NCBI GenBank assembly: GCA_001792465.1
Contig: MGGO01000020.1
Coordinates: 1-21,342, forward strand
Reading direction: 5' to 3'
DNA: 21,342 nt
From: Candidatus Woesebacteria bacterium RIFCSPHIGHO2_01_FULL_44_10
GTDB taxonomy: Bacteria > Patescibacteriota > Microgenomatia > UBA8517
The translations under genes were made by a program, and so were the position numbers. Every line of letters begins with the position of its first letter. Positions within the stretch are counted from its first letter, which is position 1. Positions 6,911 through 14,114 of the stretch are shown here, one piece after another. The notes beneath the pieces were generated by a model. The model did not search any database. It saw nothing but the letters and a program-made list of their open reading frames with translations, and was not told the origin of the DNA.

Positions 6911-7546
6911 CTATCTCTCAAAAACTAAGTTGTCTGATTGTGCACCCAGAGACTCTAGCGTTTGGTTAATTTCTGCAACCATCGCTTTTGGCCCACAGAC
7001 ATAGAAGTGCTGACTAAAATTTTTGACATTTTTTTCCAAGTATCTTTTATCTACATGTCCATCCCCTTCTTGAGTAAAAACAAGTTTCAAGTTGTTACCA
7101 AAGTATTTTTTGAGTTCTTCTTCGTATATGACATCTTTTTTAGTCTTGTTTGAAAAAATGAACATATTGCCTTCTAGTTTTTCATCCTTTGCAAGTTGTC
7201 TAATAATGGCAATGAAAGGGGTTATCCCTGCACCGCCGGCAATGAAGACCCCCGGGCCTTTGTACTCAATTGTGCCCCAAGGGTCACCAATCAAGAGTTC
7301 GTCACCGGCGGTTAGGGTTCCCAATTTTTCCGTGATTCCGGTGTGGGTTGGATTTTGGGCCACGGGATAGATTTTGATGGTAAACTGCAAATCCGGCCAA
7401 TCGTTGAGTGAGGTAAAAGTAAAAGGATGGCCAGCAATCTCTGTTGCTTGACCGGGAGTAAATTTATAACCAGCAGGTTTTTCAACTGTAAACTGTTTAA
7501 CGGTGTGAGTAACGGGAATAACTTTAAGTATTTTTACTGTATGCAT
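6911..7546 (-). CDS. FAD/NAD(P)-binding oxidoreductase, ferredoxin-NADP reductase fold
   Basis: The protein has 211 residues and two domains. The N-terminal FAD-binding barrel (about 1-95) has HPFTFTS (40-46) in place of the usual RxYS motif. The C-terminal nucleotide-binding domain (about 98-211) has GGAGITPFIAIIR (104-116) and YVCGPKAMV (182-190). There is no 2Fe-2S, globin or heme domain, so electrons must pass to or from a separate partner such as a ferredoxin or flavodoxin. The start is set by an extended -10 box 6 nt before the ATG, which implies a leaderless mRNA. It is divergent from the SGNH hydrolase gene with only 14 bp between the start codons. The physiological partner cannot be told from the sequence. 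Confidence 0.88.
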   Translation of the reverse strand: MHTVKILKVIPVTHTVKQFTVEKPAGYKFTPGQATEIAGHPFTFTSLNDWPDLQFTIKIYPVAQNPTHTGITEKLGTLTAGDELLIGDPWGTIEYKGPGVFIAGGAGITPFIAIIRQLAKDEKLEGNMFIFSNKTKKDVIYEEELKKYFGNNLKLVFTQEGDGHVDKRYLEKNVKNFSQHFYVCGPKAMVAEINQTLESLGAQSDNLVFER

Positions 7547-7554
7547 GTTACTAT
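7546..7554 (+). promoter_or_regulatory. Extended -10 (TGTTACTAT) for the SGNH gene
   Basis: TGT-TACTAT ends 6 nt before the ATG at 7561, so transcription should start at or next to the start codon. The box matches TATAAT at four of six positions and has the TGn extension. It overlaps the opposing -10 box. Confidence 0.5.
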
Positions 7555-7561
7555 TTTAGCA
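7553..7561 (-). promoter_or_regulatory. Extended -10 (TGCTAAAAT) for the reductase gene
   Basis: On the minus strand, TGC-TAAAAT (five of six matches, TGn extension) ends 6 nt before the ATG at 7546. This predicts a leaderless transcript. It shares bases with the plus-strand -10 box. Confidence 0.6.
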
Positions 7562-8364
7562 TGGAGGGCAAACACAAATTCCTACTGTTTCTGCTCGCGG
7601 CGAGTGCTTTTTTTGCAATTTTTGTTAATATCGCCAAACCCAATGCGACTCCTCAAGTGGTGAAGTTTGAAAGTTACACAGCTCCTGTTACCCAAAGCCA
7701 CGAGGAATACACAGTCATCTTAACCGGGGATTCAATGACCAATGTTCTGGGGCCCAATGCCCAAATGCTAAATAACTACTTGGAAAAGCTCTACCCCGGT
7801 AATAAATTCGGCATTTTCAACTATGGCCTTGGGGGAACAAACATCTTGTCTCTTCAAGACAGGTTGGAAGACAAGACTTTTGTTATTGATCACGAGCTTG
7901 AGCCGATTCTTGACCGTGAGTTTGAAATAATTATCATCGAATCTTTTGGTCACAACCCACTGTCCCAATTTCCACTTGAGGAGGGTAAAAAGAAAATGAA
8001 CGAGGCGTTGGATAAAGCTCTGACCAGTATCACGAATTCTAAACCAAATGCCAACATCATTTTTCTGGCAACAATTGCGCCCAACAAGCTTCACTATGCG
8101 CAAAACGTGGTTGATTTATCTCCCGACACCCGCTGGCTTTGGGCCGAAGAAAGAATTGCATATATTCTAAATCACATCGACTATGCCAAGGCCCACAATA
8201 TTCCAGTAATTAATGTTTACGAAAAAACTCTGGAGACCACAAATGGAGGGGACTTAAAGTACATCAGCCAAGATGATTTTATTCACCCTTCGGATTTGGG
8301 GAAAGACTTCATAAGTCGTGAAATCGCCAACTATATTTGGGGAAACAATATCCTGCCCCACTAA
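7561..8364 (+). CDS. SGNH/GDSL-type hydrolase, membrane-anchored
   Basis: The protein has 267 residues. An N-terminal membrane segment (about 7-25) is followed by an extracytoplasmic SGNH domain. Visible blocks are LTGDSMT with nucleophile Ser58, YGLGGTN (Gly91, Asn94), SFGHNP (block III, Asn132) and DDFIHPSDLG with Asp239 and His242. All four SGNH residue positions are occupied, so an active esterase or acyltransferase-type hydrolase acting outside the membrane is likely. Possible substrates include acetylated or acylated surface glycans, but nothing here names one. The gene is divergent from the reductase. Its stop overlaps the convergent trmD stop within the four bases CTAA. Confidence 0.85.
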   Translation: MEGKHKFLLFLLAASAFFAIFVNIAKPNATPQVVKFESYTAPVTQSHEEYTVILTGDSMTNVLGPNAQMLNNYLEKLYPGNKFGIFNYGLGGTNILSLQDRLEDKTFVIDHELEPILDREFEIIIIESFGHNPLSQFPLEEGKKKMNEALDKALTSITNSKPNANIIFLATIAPNKLHYAQNVVDLSPDTRWLWAEERIAYILNHIDYAKAHNIPVINVYEKTLETTNGGDLKYISQDDFIHPSDLGKDFISREIANYIWGNNILPH

Positions 8365-8987
8365 TTTTGTCTGCGCCATTTTTCAATTTCGGCGTGGTTG
8401 CCGGAGAGAAGGACTTCGGGAACTTTCCAGCCTTTATATTCTTCAGGTCTGGTATATTGGGGATACTCAAGGTAGCCTTTTTTGGAATGGGACTCTTCCT
8501 TTAAAGATTCTTCCTCGATTACGCCGGGGATCAAACGAACAATGGTGTCGGTGACGACCATGGCTGGCAACTCACCACCGGTTAAAACATAATCTCCAAT
8601 TGAAATTACTTCATCAGCAATATGCTCATGAACGCGATGGTCAACACCCTCATAGTGCCCAGCAATCAGAATTAAGTGTTTTTCTTTGGAAAGTTTTTGT
8701 GCCATTGGTTGATTAAAGGTTTTTCCTCCCGCATCCAATAAGATGATTTTTGATTTTTGATTTTTGATTTTTGATATTGCAACATCAATGACATCAACCT
8801 TTAAAATCATTCCTGCGCCACCTCCAAAAGGCTTGTCGTCTACGGTTTTGTATGAATCTTTGGCCCAATCTCGAAGGTTGTGAATAGCAATTTCCACCAG
8901 GCCTTTTTCTTGGGCACGCCCGACAATGCTTTTATTTAATGGTCCCTCAAACATTTCAGGAAAAAGGGTAAAGATATCAATTCTCAT
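8361..8987 (-). CDS. trmD: tRNA (guanine-N1)-methyltransferase TrmD
   Basis: TrmD methylates G37 of tRNAs with a G at position 36, using S-adenosylmethionine; it protects against +1 frameshifting. The protein has 208 residues. Visible motifs are MRIDIFTLFPEMF at the N-terminus, KPFGGGAGM (52-60), AGHYEGVDHRV (109-119) and SIGDYVLTGGELP (129-141), which form the trefoil-knot SAM site. YPQYTRPEE (175-183) and LSGNHAEIEKWR follow. The start at 8987 fits the family N-terminus and a TATAAT box 6 nt upstream; an in-frame extension to 9080 is rejected. The protein is a little short because it ends soon after the conserved WR. It is a single-gene unit, not beside rpsP, rimM or rplS as in many bacteria. 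A heptanucleotide tandem repeat encodes residues 71-81, a linker between conserved blocks. Confidence 0.95.
   Translation of the reverse strand: MRIDIFTLFPEMFEGPLNKSIVGRAQEKGLVEIAIHNLRDWAKDSYKTVDDKPFGGGAGMILKVDVIDVAISKIKNQKSKIILLDAGGKTFNQPMAQKLSKEKHLILIAGHYEGVDHRVHEHIADEVISIGDYVLTGGELPAMVVTDTIVRLIPGVIEEESLKEESHSKKGYLEYPQYTRPEEYKGWKVPEVLLSGNHAEIEKWRRQN
8745..8775. repeat. Heptanucleotide tandem repeat (GATTTTT x4) inside trmD
   Basis: Four perfect GATTTTT units (8745-8772) plus a partial GAT lie within the trmD reading frame. On the minus strand they read AAAAATC and encode ISKIKNQKSKI, residues 71-81. Seven is not a multiple of three, so gain or loss of one unit would shift the frame. Confidence 0.95.
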
Positions 8988-8993
8988 ACCGCT

Positions 8994-8999
8994 ATTATA
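8994..8999 (-). promoter_or_regulatory. -10 box (TATAAT) of trmD, leaderless
   Basis: A perfect TATAAT on the minus strand ends 6 nt before the trmD ATG at 8987, so the transcript should begin at or next to the start codon. No convincing -35 is seen 16-18 nt upstream, where the 3' end of the next gene lies. Confidence 0.65.
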
Positions 9000-9006
9000 T
9001 ATGTTT

Positions 9007-10596
9007 TTAAACCTCAGTGGGGACGTCGATGACTTCTTCGCGTTTCTCACGAATAAACCTGTTCCAGTCATCCAATACACTCAAAATGTTTTTGAGTGGG
9101 GCTTCAATCAAAAAGTCCATTAAGATGATCACAAAATTAATTTTAGAGAGGCCCCTTGAGAGCCAGACTCCAAGATTCAAAAGGGGCAAGCTCAAATTCG
9201 TAATTATTTTAGAAAAGAAACTTTCACTTTTACCTCCCACATTTAATTCCGTTGCCGCAAAGCGAACTCTGAAACCAAAAAGTAGGACTAAGGAAAGAAA
9301 CATGAAGAAAATCCCCATACTGGCCAGGCTGAAGTTTAGGGACCTAAGTAAATAGGCTATTGACCCAAAAGTAACTAAGAAAAGCGTGGCGTAAGCGAAA
9401 ATAAAAACTTGATATGAGAGGCCTTTATTATCCCTCGCGGCAAGATTAAAGTGGGTTTTTGCATTGGTGGTGCTTGCGTAGACAAAACTTTTTACGCTGC
9501 TTATGATTTTTTCGGTGTTTTTCTCACCCGGCTTTTTGATGGTTAGGCCGACCAAAAACATCAATGTTGGTGGAGTCGCGACATTGATAATAATCGGCAT
9601 GTAACTCACACTTCCACGCGCGAAAATTTCAAAAGGCACTTCAACCAATAAAACCACCAATATTTTTGTAATAAAAATATAAATGATGCTTCTAATGATG
9701 CCGGTTCTGACGCTTTTGCCGATCTCCTCATAGCGAGACAAACAAACTTGTTTGATTTTTTCTTCCAATAGTTCTTCATCTCTGAAAACCTCATCAAGTT
9801 TCTTTTTATTTTTGTCCATGACCTCCTTTAATATTCGGAAGGCGGGAGTATATTTCCTGACGAAGCGGTAAAGCCTGATTTGGACTGAAGAGTTTAAATA
9901 GTGATCGATTTGTTCGATTGAATTGAAAAACTCTTGGGGAGTGGGGCTTGTGACAAATTTTTTTAAGATATAATACCGAACTCGGGCAAAATCTGATTTG
10001 AAAAGCCCCCGATGGATAGCCATATGAAGATGAAGATCTTTTTGTCGGCCGGTTAGGCCTCCGTTCTCCCATTCAAGGTTTTTGTTAAACCAGACAAACA
10101 TGGCATCACCAATTTTGTCGATATAGAAAAGTGAAGGATCCAGAATTTCCTCAATTTGGGCTGAGGCAACCCCCAAGATTTTTTTGCGGTCAATGGTCGA
10201 GGCTTCCAGGAGCTCAAAATATTTATTAAGGGTTACCGCGACTTTATCCACACTCTCGGCAGACACGTTTTTTGACTTTAAATACTTGGCCCAGACGAGT
10301 TCTTTAACCAGAAGTTGGGCAATTATCTTGGTACCTGCGGCCGGTCGTTCCCAAAGCAGCCTTCGTAAAATTCGCTCAATTGCTCCCCGGCGAAGTAGGT
10401 GTTCGCCTTTATAATCAATTGCATTTCTGATGCGTTCGTAAACTACGGCGACAGAACCTAAGGGACGGTTTATTTCCAATGCCGCTTCAAGACTTTTGCC
10501 CCGCCGGTGGCTCTGATATATTTCAATTAACTTTTTAACTTCATCAGACAAAATATCTGACGTTTCTGAAGGTTTGATAAATACCACAGGCGACAT
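9007..10596 (-). CDS. Polytopic membrane protein of unknown function with large cytosolic N-terminal part
   Basis: The protein has 529 residues; I do not recognise a family. Residues 1-295 are soluble, helical and rich in charged residues, with no signal peptide. There is an Arg-rich segment near 67-85 (RRGAIERILRRLLWERP) and a Lys/Glu-rich coiled-coil-like stretch near 255-283. Membrane helices are likely at about 298-326, 332-352, 395-418 and 424-446, with another hydrophobic region at 466-500 that may be amphipathic. The C-terminus is charged. The only cysteine is 285. It ends 19 nt before the trmD ATG on the same strand, but trmD appears to have its own promoter. It is divergent from the ABC efflux operon, with 56 bp between start codons. 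Stable length and clean composition argue for a real gene. Confidence 0.85.
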   Translation of the reverse strand: MSPVVFIKPSETSDILSDEVKKLIEIYQSHRRGKSLEAALEINRPLGSVAVVYERIRNAIDYKGEHLLRRGAIERILRRLLWERPAAGTKIIAQLLVKELVWAKYLKSKNVSAESVDKVAVTLNKYFELLEASTIDRKKILGVASAQIEEILDPSLFYIDKIGDAMFVWFNKNLEWENGGLTGRQKDLHLHMAIHRGLFKSDFARVRYYILKKFVTSPTPQEFFNSIEQIDHYLNSSVQIRLYRFVRKYTPAFRILKEVMDKNKKKLDEVFRDEELLEEKIKQVCLSRYEEIGKSVRTGIIRSIIYIFITKILVVLLVEVPFEIFARGSVSYMPIIINVATPPTLMFLVGLTIKKPGEKNTEKIISSVKSFVYASTTNAKTHFNLAARDNKGLSYQVFIFAYATLFLVTFGSIAYLLRSLNFSLASMGIFFMFLSLVLLFGFRVRFAATELNVGGKSESFFSKIITNLSLPLLNLGVWLSRGLSKINFVIILMDFLIEAPLKNILSVLDDWNRFIREKREEVIDVPTEV

Positions 10597-10606
10597 GGTG
10601 AGACTA

Positions 10607-10612
10607 ATTCTA
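10607..10612 (-). promoter_or_regulatory. -10-like box (TAGAAT) of the unknown membrane protein gene
   Basis: TAGAAT on the minus strand (five of six matches) lies 10 nt before the ATG at 10596, giving a predicted leader of only about 3 nt. Confidence 0.45.
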
Positions 10613-10636
10613 CTCGCACATTAGGCACGTCACAAG

Positions 10637-10645
10637 TGATATAAT
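10637..10645 (+). promoter_or_regulatory. Extended -10 (TGATATAAT) of the ABC efflux operon
   Basis: TGA-TATAAT is a perfect extended -10. It ends 7 nt before the GTG at 10653, so a leaderless message starting at GTG is predicted. It also supports GTG as the true start. Confidence 0.7.
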
Positions 10646-10652
10646 CGAACCG

Positions 10653-11471
10653 GTGAAAAAAAGATATTTAATTTTCGGTGGTGCCCTTTTGTTGGTTGGA
10701 ATTACCTTTTGGAGATTGGTTATTTATCCAAAGGCAAACTCAAGCAAGACAGCAACAATCCAAAAAGGAACGGTAGAGGAGGAGTTAATTCTCACCGGTG
10801 AGGTCAGCGCCGATGATTATGCCAGCTTAGCTTTTGCCTCTTCTGGGAAACTCGCTTGGGTGGGAGTTGCCGAAGGAGATATGGTGAAAAAAGGCGCGAC
10901 CTTGGCTCGGCTTGACGCTACAGTTGCAGCCCAAGACGTCAAAATTACTGACGCAACTCTCAGAGAGGAAGCGGCAACTCTTGACCGGGTTTATGATACC
11001 TTGGGAGACAAAGCTGGTAAAGAGTCTTTCGCAGAAAAGGAAACAAGAACGACAGCCGAGACAGCTAAAGACAGAGCAGTTTTTAGCCATATTAAAGCTC
11101 AGAATATTTTGTCAACCACAACACTTACTTCCCCGTTTGATGGCATAGTTACATATATCGCCAACCCCTTTGCGGGAATTAACGTTATTGCTACCCAGCC
11201 TCAAATTGAGGTGGTTAACCCCGAGACGCTTTACTTTGACGTCACCGCCGACCAGAGTGAAGTTTTGGATTTAACGGTAGGCCAGAAAGTGGGAATAGTT
11301 CTTGATTCACTACCGGATAGTAAGCTTGAAGGAGAAATCTCTTTTATCAGTTTTGCTCCCAAGGTGGGGGAAGTGGGAACGGCTTACAAAGTGAAGGTTA
11401 AATTTGTGGGTGAGATTGATAGTCAAAAAATTCGGATAGGTATGACCGGGGATGCCACGATATATGATTAG
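10653..11471 (+). CDS. Membrane fusion protein of an ABC efflux system (MacA/YknX-like)
   Basis: The protein has 272 residues and starts at GTG. One N-terminal membrane helix (about 4-24) is followed by a periplasmic-adaptor fold: a first lipoyl half (about 58-90), a short helical hairpin (about 91-150), the second lipoyl half (SPFDGIVTYI, 160-169), and a beta-barrel domain (about 190-270). It is shorter than E. coli MacA (about 370 residues), mainly in the helical hairpin. The short hairpin fits a cell without an outer-membrane TolC partner, as with Bacillus YknX. It overlaps the ATPase gene by 8 nt, and the three genes form one operon. The substrate is unknown; peptides, lipids or antimicrobials are known for relatives. 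Confidence 0.88.
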   Translation: MKKRYLIFGGALLLVGITFWRLVIYPKANSSKTATIQKGTVEEELILTGEVSADDYASLAFASSGKLAWVGVAEGDMVKKGATLARLDATVAAQDVKITDATLREEAATLDRVYDTLGDKAGKESFAEKETRTTAETAKDRAVFSHIKAQNILSTTTLTSPFDGIVTYIANPFAGINVIATQPQIEVVNPETLYFDVTADQSEVLDLTVGQKVGIVLDSLPDSKLEGEISFISFAPKVGEVGTAYKVKVKFVGEIDSQKIRIGMTGDATIYD

Positions 11472-12141
11472 TCTCTCCCATGTCAGCAAAAGCTATTTTT
11501 TGGGTGAAGAAGAAGTCAAGGCCGTTTCGGATATTTCTATTGAGATTAAGCAAAAAGAGTACTTGAGTATCCTGGGGACTTCGGGTTCAGGGAAATCAAC
11601 ACTAATGTACCTTATTGGTTTGCTGGAAACACCGACAACGGGGAAAATTACCCTGGACGGGAAGGACGTAAGCAAACTTTCAGACGATACTCTTTCCAGC
11701 TTACGAAATCGCTACATTGGTTTTGTTTTTCAGTCTTTTAACTTGATTAACAAATTTACAGTCATGGAGAATGTCTTGTTGCCGACCCGCTACGTTAAAA
11801 AAGGCCTCGACTTTAATCCTGTAAGCAGAACAGAAGACCTTCTTAAACGCTTTGGCATTTGGGAGAGGAGAAATTTCTTTCCCAACAAAATCTCCGGAGG
11901 GCAGCAACAGAGGGTAGCAATCGCCCGGGCATTGATTATGAAACCTGAGATTATTTTGGCAGACGAGCCAACCGGTAACCTCGACACTAAAACAGGAGAT
12001 GAAATTTTAGACATTTTGGAAGATTTAAATAAAGATTTTGGGGTTACGGTGATTTTGGTAACACACGAGAAAGTGGTCGCCGACAGAACAAAAAGGAAAA
12101 TCTACATTAAAGACGGTGCCTTAGCCAAAAAGTACCTGTGA
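11464..12141 (+). CDS. ABC transporter ATPase (MacB/LolD/YknY type)
   Basis: The protein has 225 residues. It has Walker A GTSGSGKST (38-46), Q-loop Gln90 in FVFQSFN, signature SGGQQQR (144-150), Walker B IILADEP with Asp167-Glu168, a D-loop GNLD, and switch His201 in VTHE. All catalytic residues are present. The size and the short C-terminus match the LolD/FtsE/YknY group, which pairs with FtsX-fold permeases. The start at 11464 (MISLSHVSKSY) matches the usual family N-terminus; an in-frame ATG four codons upstream at 11452 is possible. The gene overlaps the fusion-protein gene by 8 nt and the permease gene by GTGA. Confidence 0.95.
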   Translation: MISLSHVSKSYFLGEEEVKAVSDISIEIKQKEYLSILGTSGSGKSTLMYLIGLLETPTTGKITLDGKDVSKLSDDTLSSLRNRYIGFVFQSFNLINKFTVMENVLLPTRYVKKGLDFNPVSRTEDLLKRFGIWERRNFFPNKISGGQQQRVAIARALIMKPEIILADEPTGNLDTKTGDEILDILEDLNKDFGVTVILVTHEKVVADRTKRKIYIKDGALAKKYL

Positions 12142-13355
12142 AACAATTTTTAACCAAAACTCAAGTTGATGATCTCACCAAAGCCGCCGTTGTTGATTTT
12201 CGGCGCAACAAAGTCAGGACCGTTTTGACTTCACTGGGGATAATGATTGGAGTTATGAGCGTGGTTATGCTTATAGCTCTGGGGTTGGGTTTAAAAAATT
12301 ACCTCAAGCAGCAATTTGAAAATCTGGGTGCGAATTTAATTCTTGTTTTGCCCGGAAGTGGTTTTAGTGGGAGCGGTGGAGGTAGCTTTGGCGCGGGGTT
12401 GGTTGGAGGAGTAAGTTTTGATGAAAGAGATACGAACAACTTAGCCAGAATCCCAAATGTTAAGTATACCGTTCCGGTTTATTTCTCCAACACTACAGTG
12501 GAAGCGGACGGAGAGGAAATGTTTGCCTACATAATGGGGGTTAATGAGGAAATGTTTTCCCTCATGAATTCCGAAATCCTAGAAGGTGAGGTTTTTGGAA
12601 AATCGGAAGTGGCGGCACGGGCTAAAGTTGCAGTTTTGGGCGGCCGGGCAGCGGAGAACCTTTTTGACCAACCTGAGGATGCGGTGGGAAAAACAATCAG
12701 ATTTGAAAACCAGCGTTTTAAAGTGATTGGGGTTTTAGAAAAGACTGGAGATAGGGAACAAGATAACAGCGTTACCATTCCCTACAAAACGACTTTTGGC
12801 AGTATTAATCCCGACAAAACATTCTGGTCGATTTATTTAGGAGTGGAGGCGGACCGCGATATTGAGGAAGTAAAAGCTAAGGCTGAAGAGGTACTTTTAA
12901 AAAGATACAACGAGGATGACTTCTCAGTTACTGAGCAATCGGAGCTTCTTTCGACTTTCAATCAAATATTTAACATTGTTAACGGAGTTTTGGTTGCCAT
13001 CGGTTCGATTTCACTTTTGGTAGGTGGAATTGGGATTATGAATATTATGTATGCTTCGGTGACTGAGCGGACTAAAGAAGTGGGAATAAGAAGAGCAGTG
13101 GGGGCGACTAGGAAAGATATTCTAATGCAGTTTTTAACGGAGTCCGTTTTGCTTAGTGTTTTTGGTGGAGTTTTGGGTCTTGTCTTGGCAACAATAATAG
13201 TTTTGATTGTCCGCTTTTTCTTTCCAGCTGCAATTAACTTTTTAGCGATAGTTATCACACTGGCCATTTCATCCGGAATTGGCATTTTCTTCGGAGTTTT
13301 CCCCGCCCGCCGCGCTGCGAAGTTGCCTCCAATCGAAGCAATTAGATATGAGTAG
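12138..13355 (+). CDS. ABC transporter permease, FtsX fold (MacB/YknZ type)
   Basis: The protein has 405 residues, starts at GTG and overlaps the ATPase stop (GTGA). A first membrane helix (about 28-52) is followed by a large extracytoplasmic MacB_PCD-type domain (about 55-280) and three C-terminal helices (about 282-306, 332-357, 367-390). The motif TERTKEVGIRRAVGATRKDI (309-328) is the conserved cytoplasmic coupling segment of the FtsX superfamily, and RRAAKLPPIEAIRYE forms the usual C-terminus. A Gly/Ser-rich loop lies at 73-91. With the preceding ATPase it forms the split equivalent of MacB, with the fusion protein as the third part. It likely works by mechanotransmission, extruding substrates from the outer leaflet or cell surface. 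Confidence 0.93.
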   Translation: MKQFLTKTQVDDLTKAAVVDFRRNKVRTVLTSLGIMIGVMSVVMLIALGLGLKNYLKQQFENLGANLILVLPGSGFSGSGGGSFGAGLVGGVSFDERDTNNLARIPNVKYTVPVYFSNTTVEADGEEMFAYIMGVNEEMFSLMNSEILEGEVFGKSEVAARAKVAVLGGRAAENLFDQPEDAVGKTIRFENQRFKVIGVLEKTGDREQDNSVTIPYKTTFGSINPDKTFWSIYLGVEADRDIEEVKAKAEEVLLKRYNEDDFSVTEQSELLSTFNQIFNIVNGVLVAIGSISLLVGGIGIMNIMYASVTERTKEVGIRRAVGATRKDILMQFLTESVLLSVFGGVLGLVLATIIVLIVRFFFPAAINFLAIVITLAISSGIGIFFGVFPARRAAKLPPIEAIRYE

Positions 13356-13361
13356 GGATTG

Positions 13362-13370
13362 TGATAAGAT
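13362..13370 (+). promoter_or_regulatory. Extended -10 (TGATAAGAT) before the first GT2 gene
   Basis: TGA-TAAGAT lies just after the ABC permease stop and ends 6 nt before the ATG at 13377. Spacing and TGn extension match the other leaderless promoters here, so the glycosyltransferase genes may start a separate unit. Confidence 0.5.
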
Positions 13371-13376
13371 TGGTCC

Positions 13377-14111
13377 ATGAAAGTTGTGATCATGATCCCG
13401 ACGTATAATGAGAAAGAAAATATCACAAAACTCCTAAGGGAGCTTTCAGCTCAAAGTTTTGAGATTTTGATTGTTGATGATCTGTCTCCTGACGGTACGG
13501 CGGATGTGGTGAAAGCTTTTCAAAAAAAGCACTCAAATATTCACCTTTTGTCGCATAGGAAAGAGGGCTTGGGCAAAGCCATGATTCGGGGCTATAAATA
13601 TGCTTTGCAAAAGTTTAACCCCGACGTTATTGTAACCAATGAGGCTGATTTTGGTTTTTCTTTTAGACACTTGCCTAAAATGCTCGCTAAAATTAAGGAC
13701 GGTTATGACGTGGTGGTAACCTCGCGGCACGTGGGGAACGGCAGAAGCGAAGGCTGGACCGTGAGTAGGCGCCTCAATCATTTCCTGGCCAATACTTTTT
13801 TTGCCGGGTGGGTAGCAGGGGTTGACGCGGTCAAAGACAGAAATGGCGCCATGCGGGCGGTGCGGGTTAAGGGAGTTTTGGACAAACTCGATTTTAACCG
13901 GTTCCCAACGCGTGGCTTTGCTTTCTTCTTTTTCCAAATTTACAAATTGTCTAAAATCACGGATAAATTCTACGAGATTCCCAGCGTTTTTAGATTCAGA
14001 AGCCGGGGTGAGTCGAAAGTGTCTTTCAACCCCAAATATTTTCGGACCTATTTGGCAGATATTTTGGAATATATACGACTGGCATTTGCCATTCGCTTGG
14101 GTTACTATTGA
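13377..14111 (+). CDS. GT2 glycosyltransferase, polyprenyl-phosphate sugar synthase-like
   Basis: The protein has 244 residues and a GT-A fold without membrane helices. It has MIPTYNEKENI (6-16), IVDDLSPDGT (32-41), and a central region like dolichyl-phosphate mannosyltransferase (Dpm1). The metal-binding DxD is altered: where relatives have DAD it reads NEADFGF (88-94), keeping only the last Asp. VKDRNGAMRAV near 152-162 replaces the usual D-x-x-x-G-F-R segment. It could still be active with a displaced acidic residue, or be a regulatory paralogue. It lies 3 nt upstream of a second GT2 gene. It probably loads a sugar from a nucleotide donor onto an undecaprenyl-type lipid; donor sugar unknown. 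Confidence 0.85.
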   Translation: MKVVIMIPTYNEKENITKLLRELSAQSFEILIVDDLSPDGTADVVKAFQKKHSNIHLLSHRKEGLGKAMIRGYKYALQKFNPDVIVTNEADFGFSFRHLPKMLAKIKDGYDVVVTSRHVGNGRSEGWTVSRRLNHFLANTFFAGWVAGVDAVKDRNGAMRAVRVKGVLDKLDFNRFPTRGFAFFFFQIYKLSKITDKFYEIPSVFRFRSRGESKVSFNPKYFRTYLADILEYIRLAFAIRLGYY

Positions 14112-14114
14112 AGT

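Noticed and set aside
7768..8103. Minus-strand frame inside the SGNH hydrolase gene
   Set aside because: It has no recognisable domain and lies fully opposite a gene with all SGNH motifs.
8988..9080. N-terminal extension of TrmD to 9080
   Set aside because: TrmD begins at MRIDIF in this family, and the TATAAT box at 8994-8999 lies within the extension. The extra 31 residues overlap the end of the neighbouring gene.
14103..14108. TACTAT before the GtrA-fused GT2 gene as another leaderless promoter
   Set aside because: Spacing fits, but the bases encode the last two Tyr codons of the preceding gene, there is no TGn extension, and the 3-nt gap suggests co-transcription.
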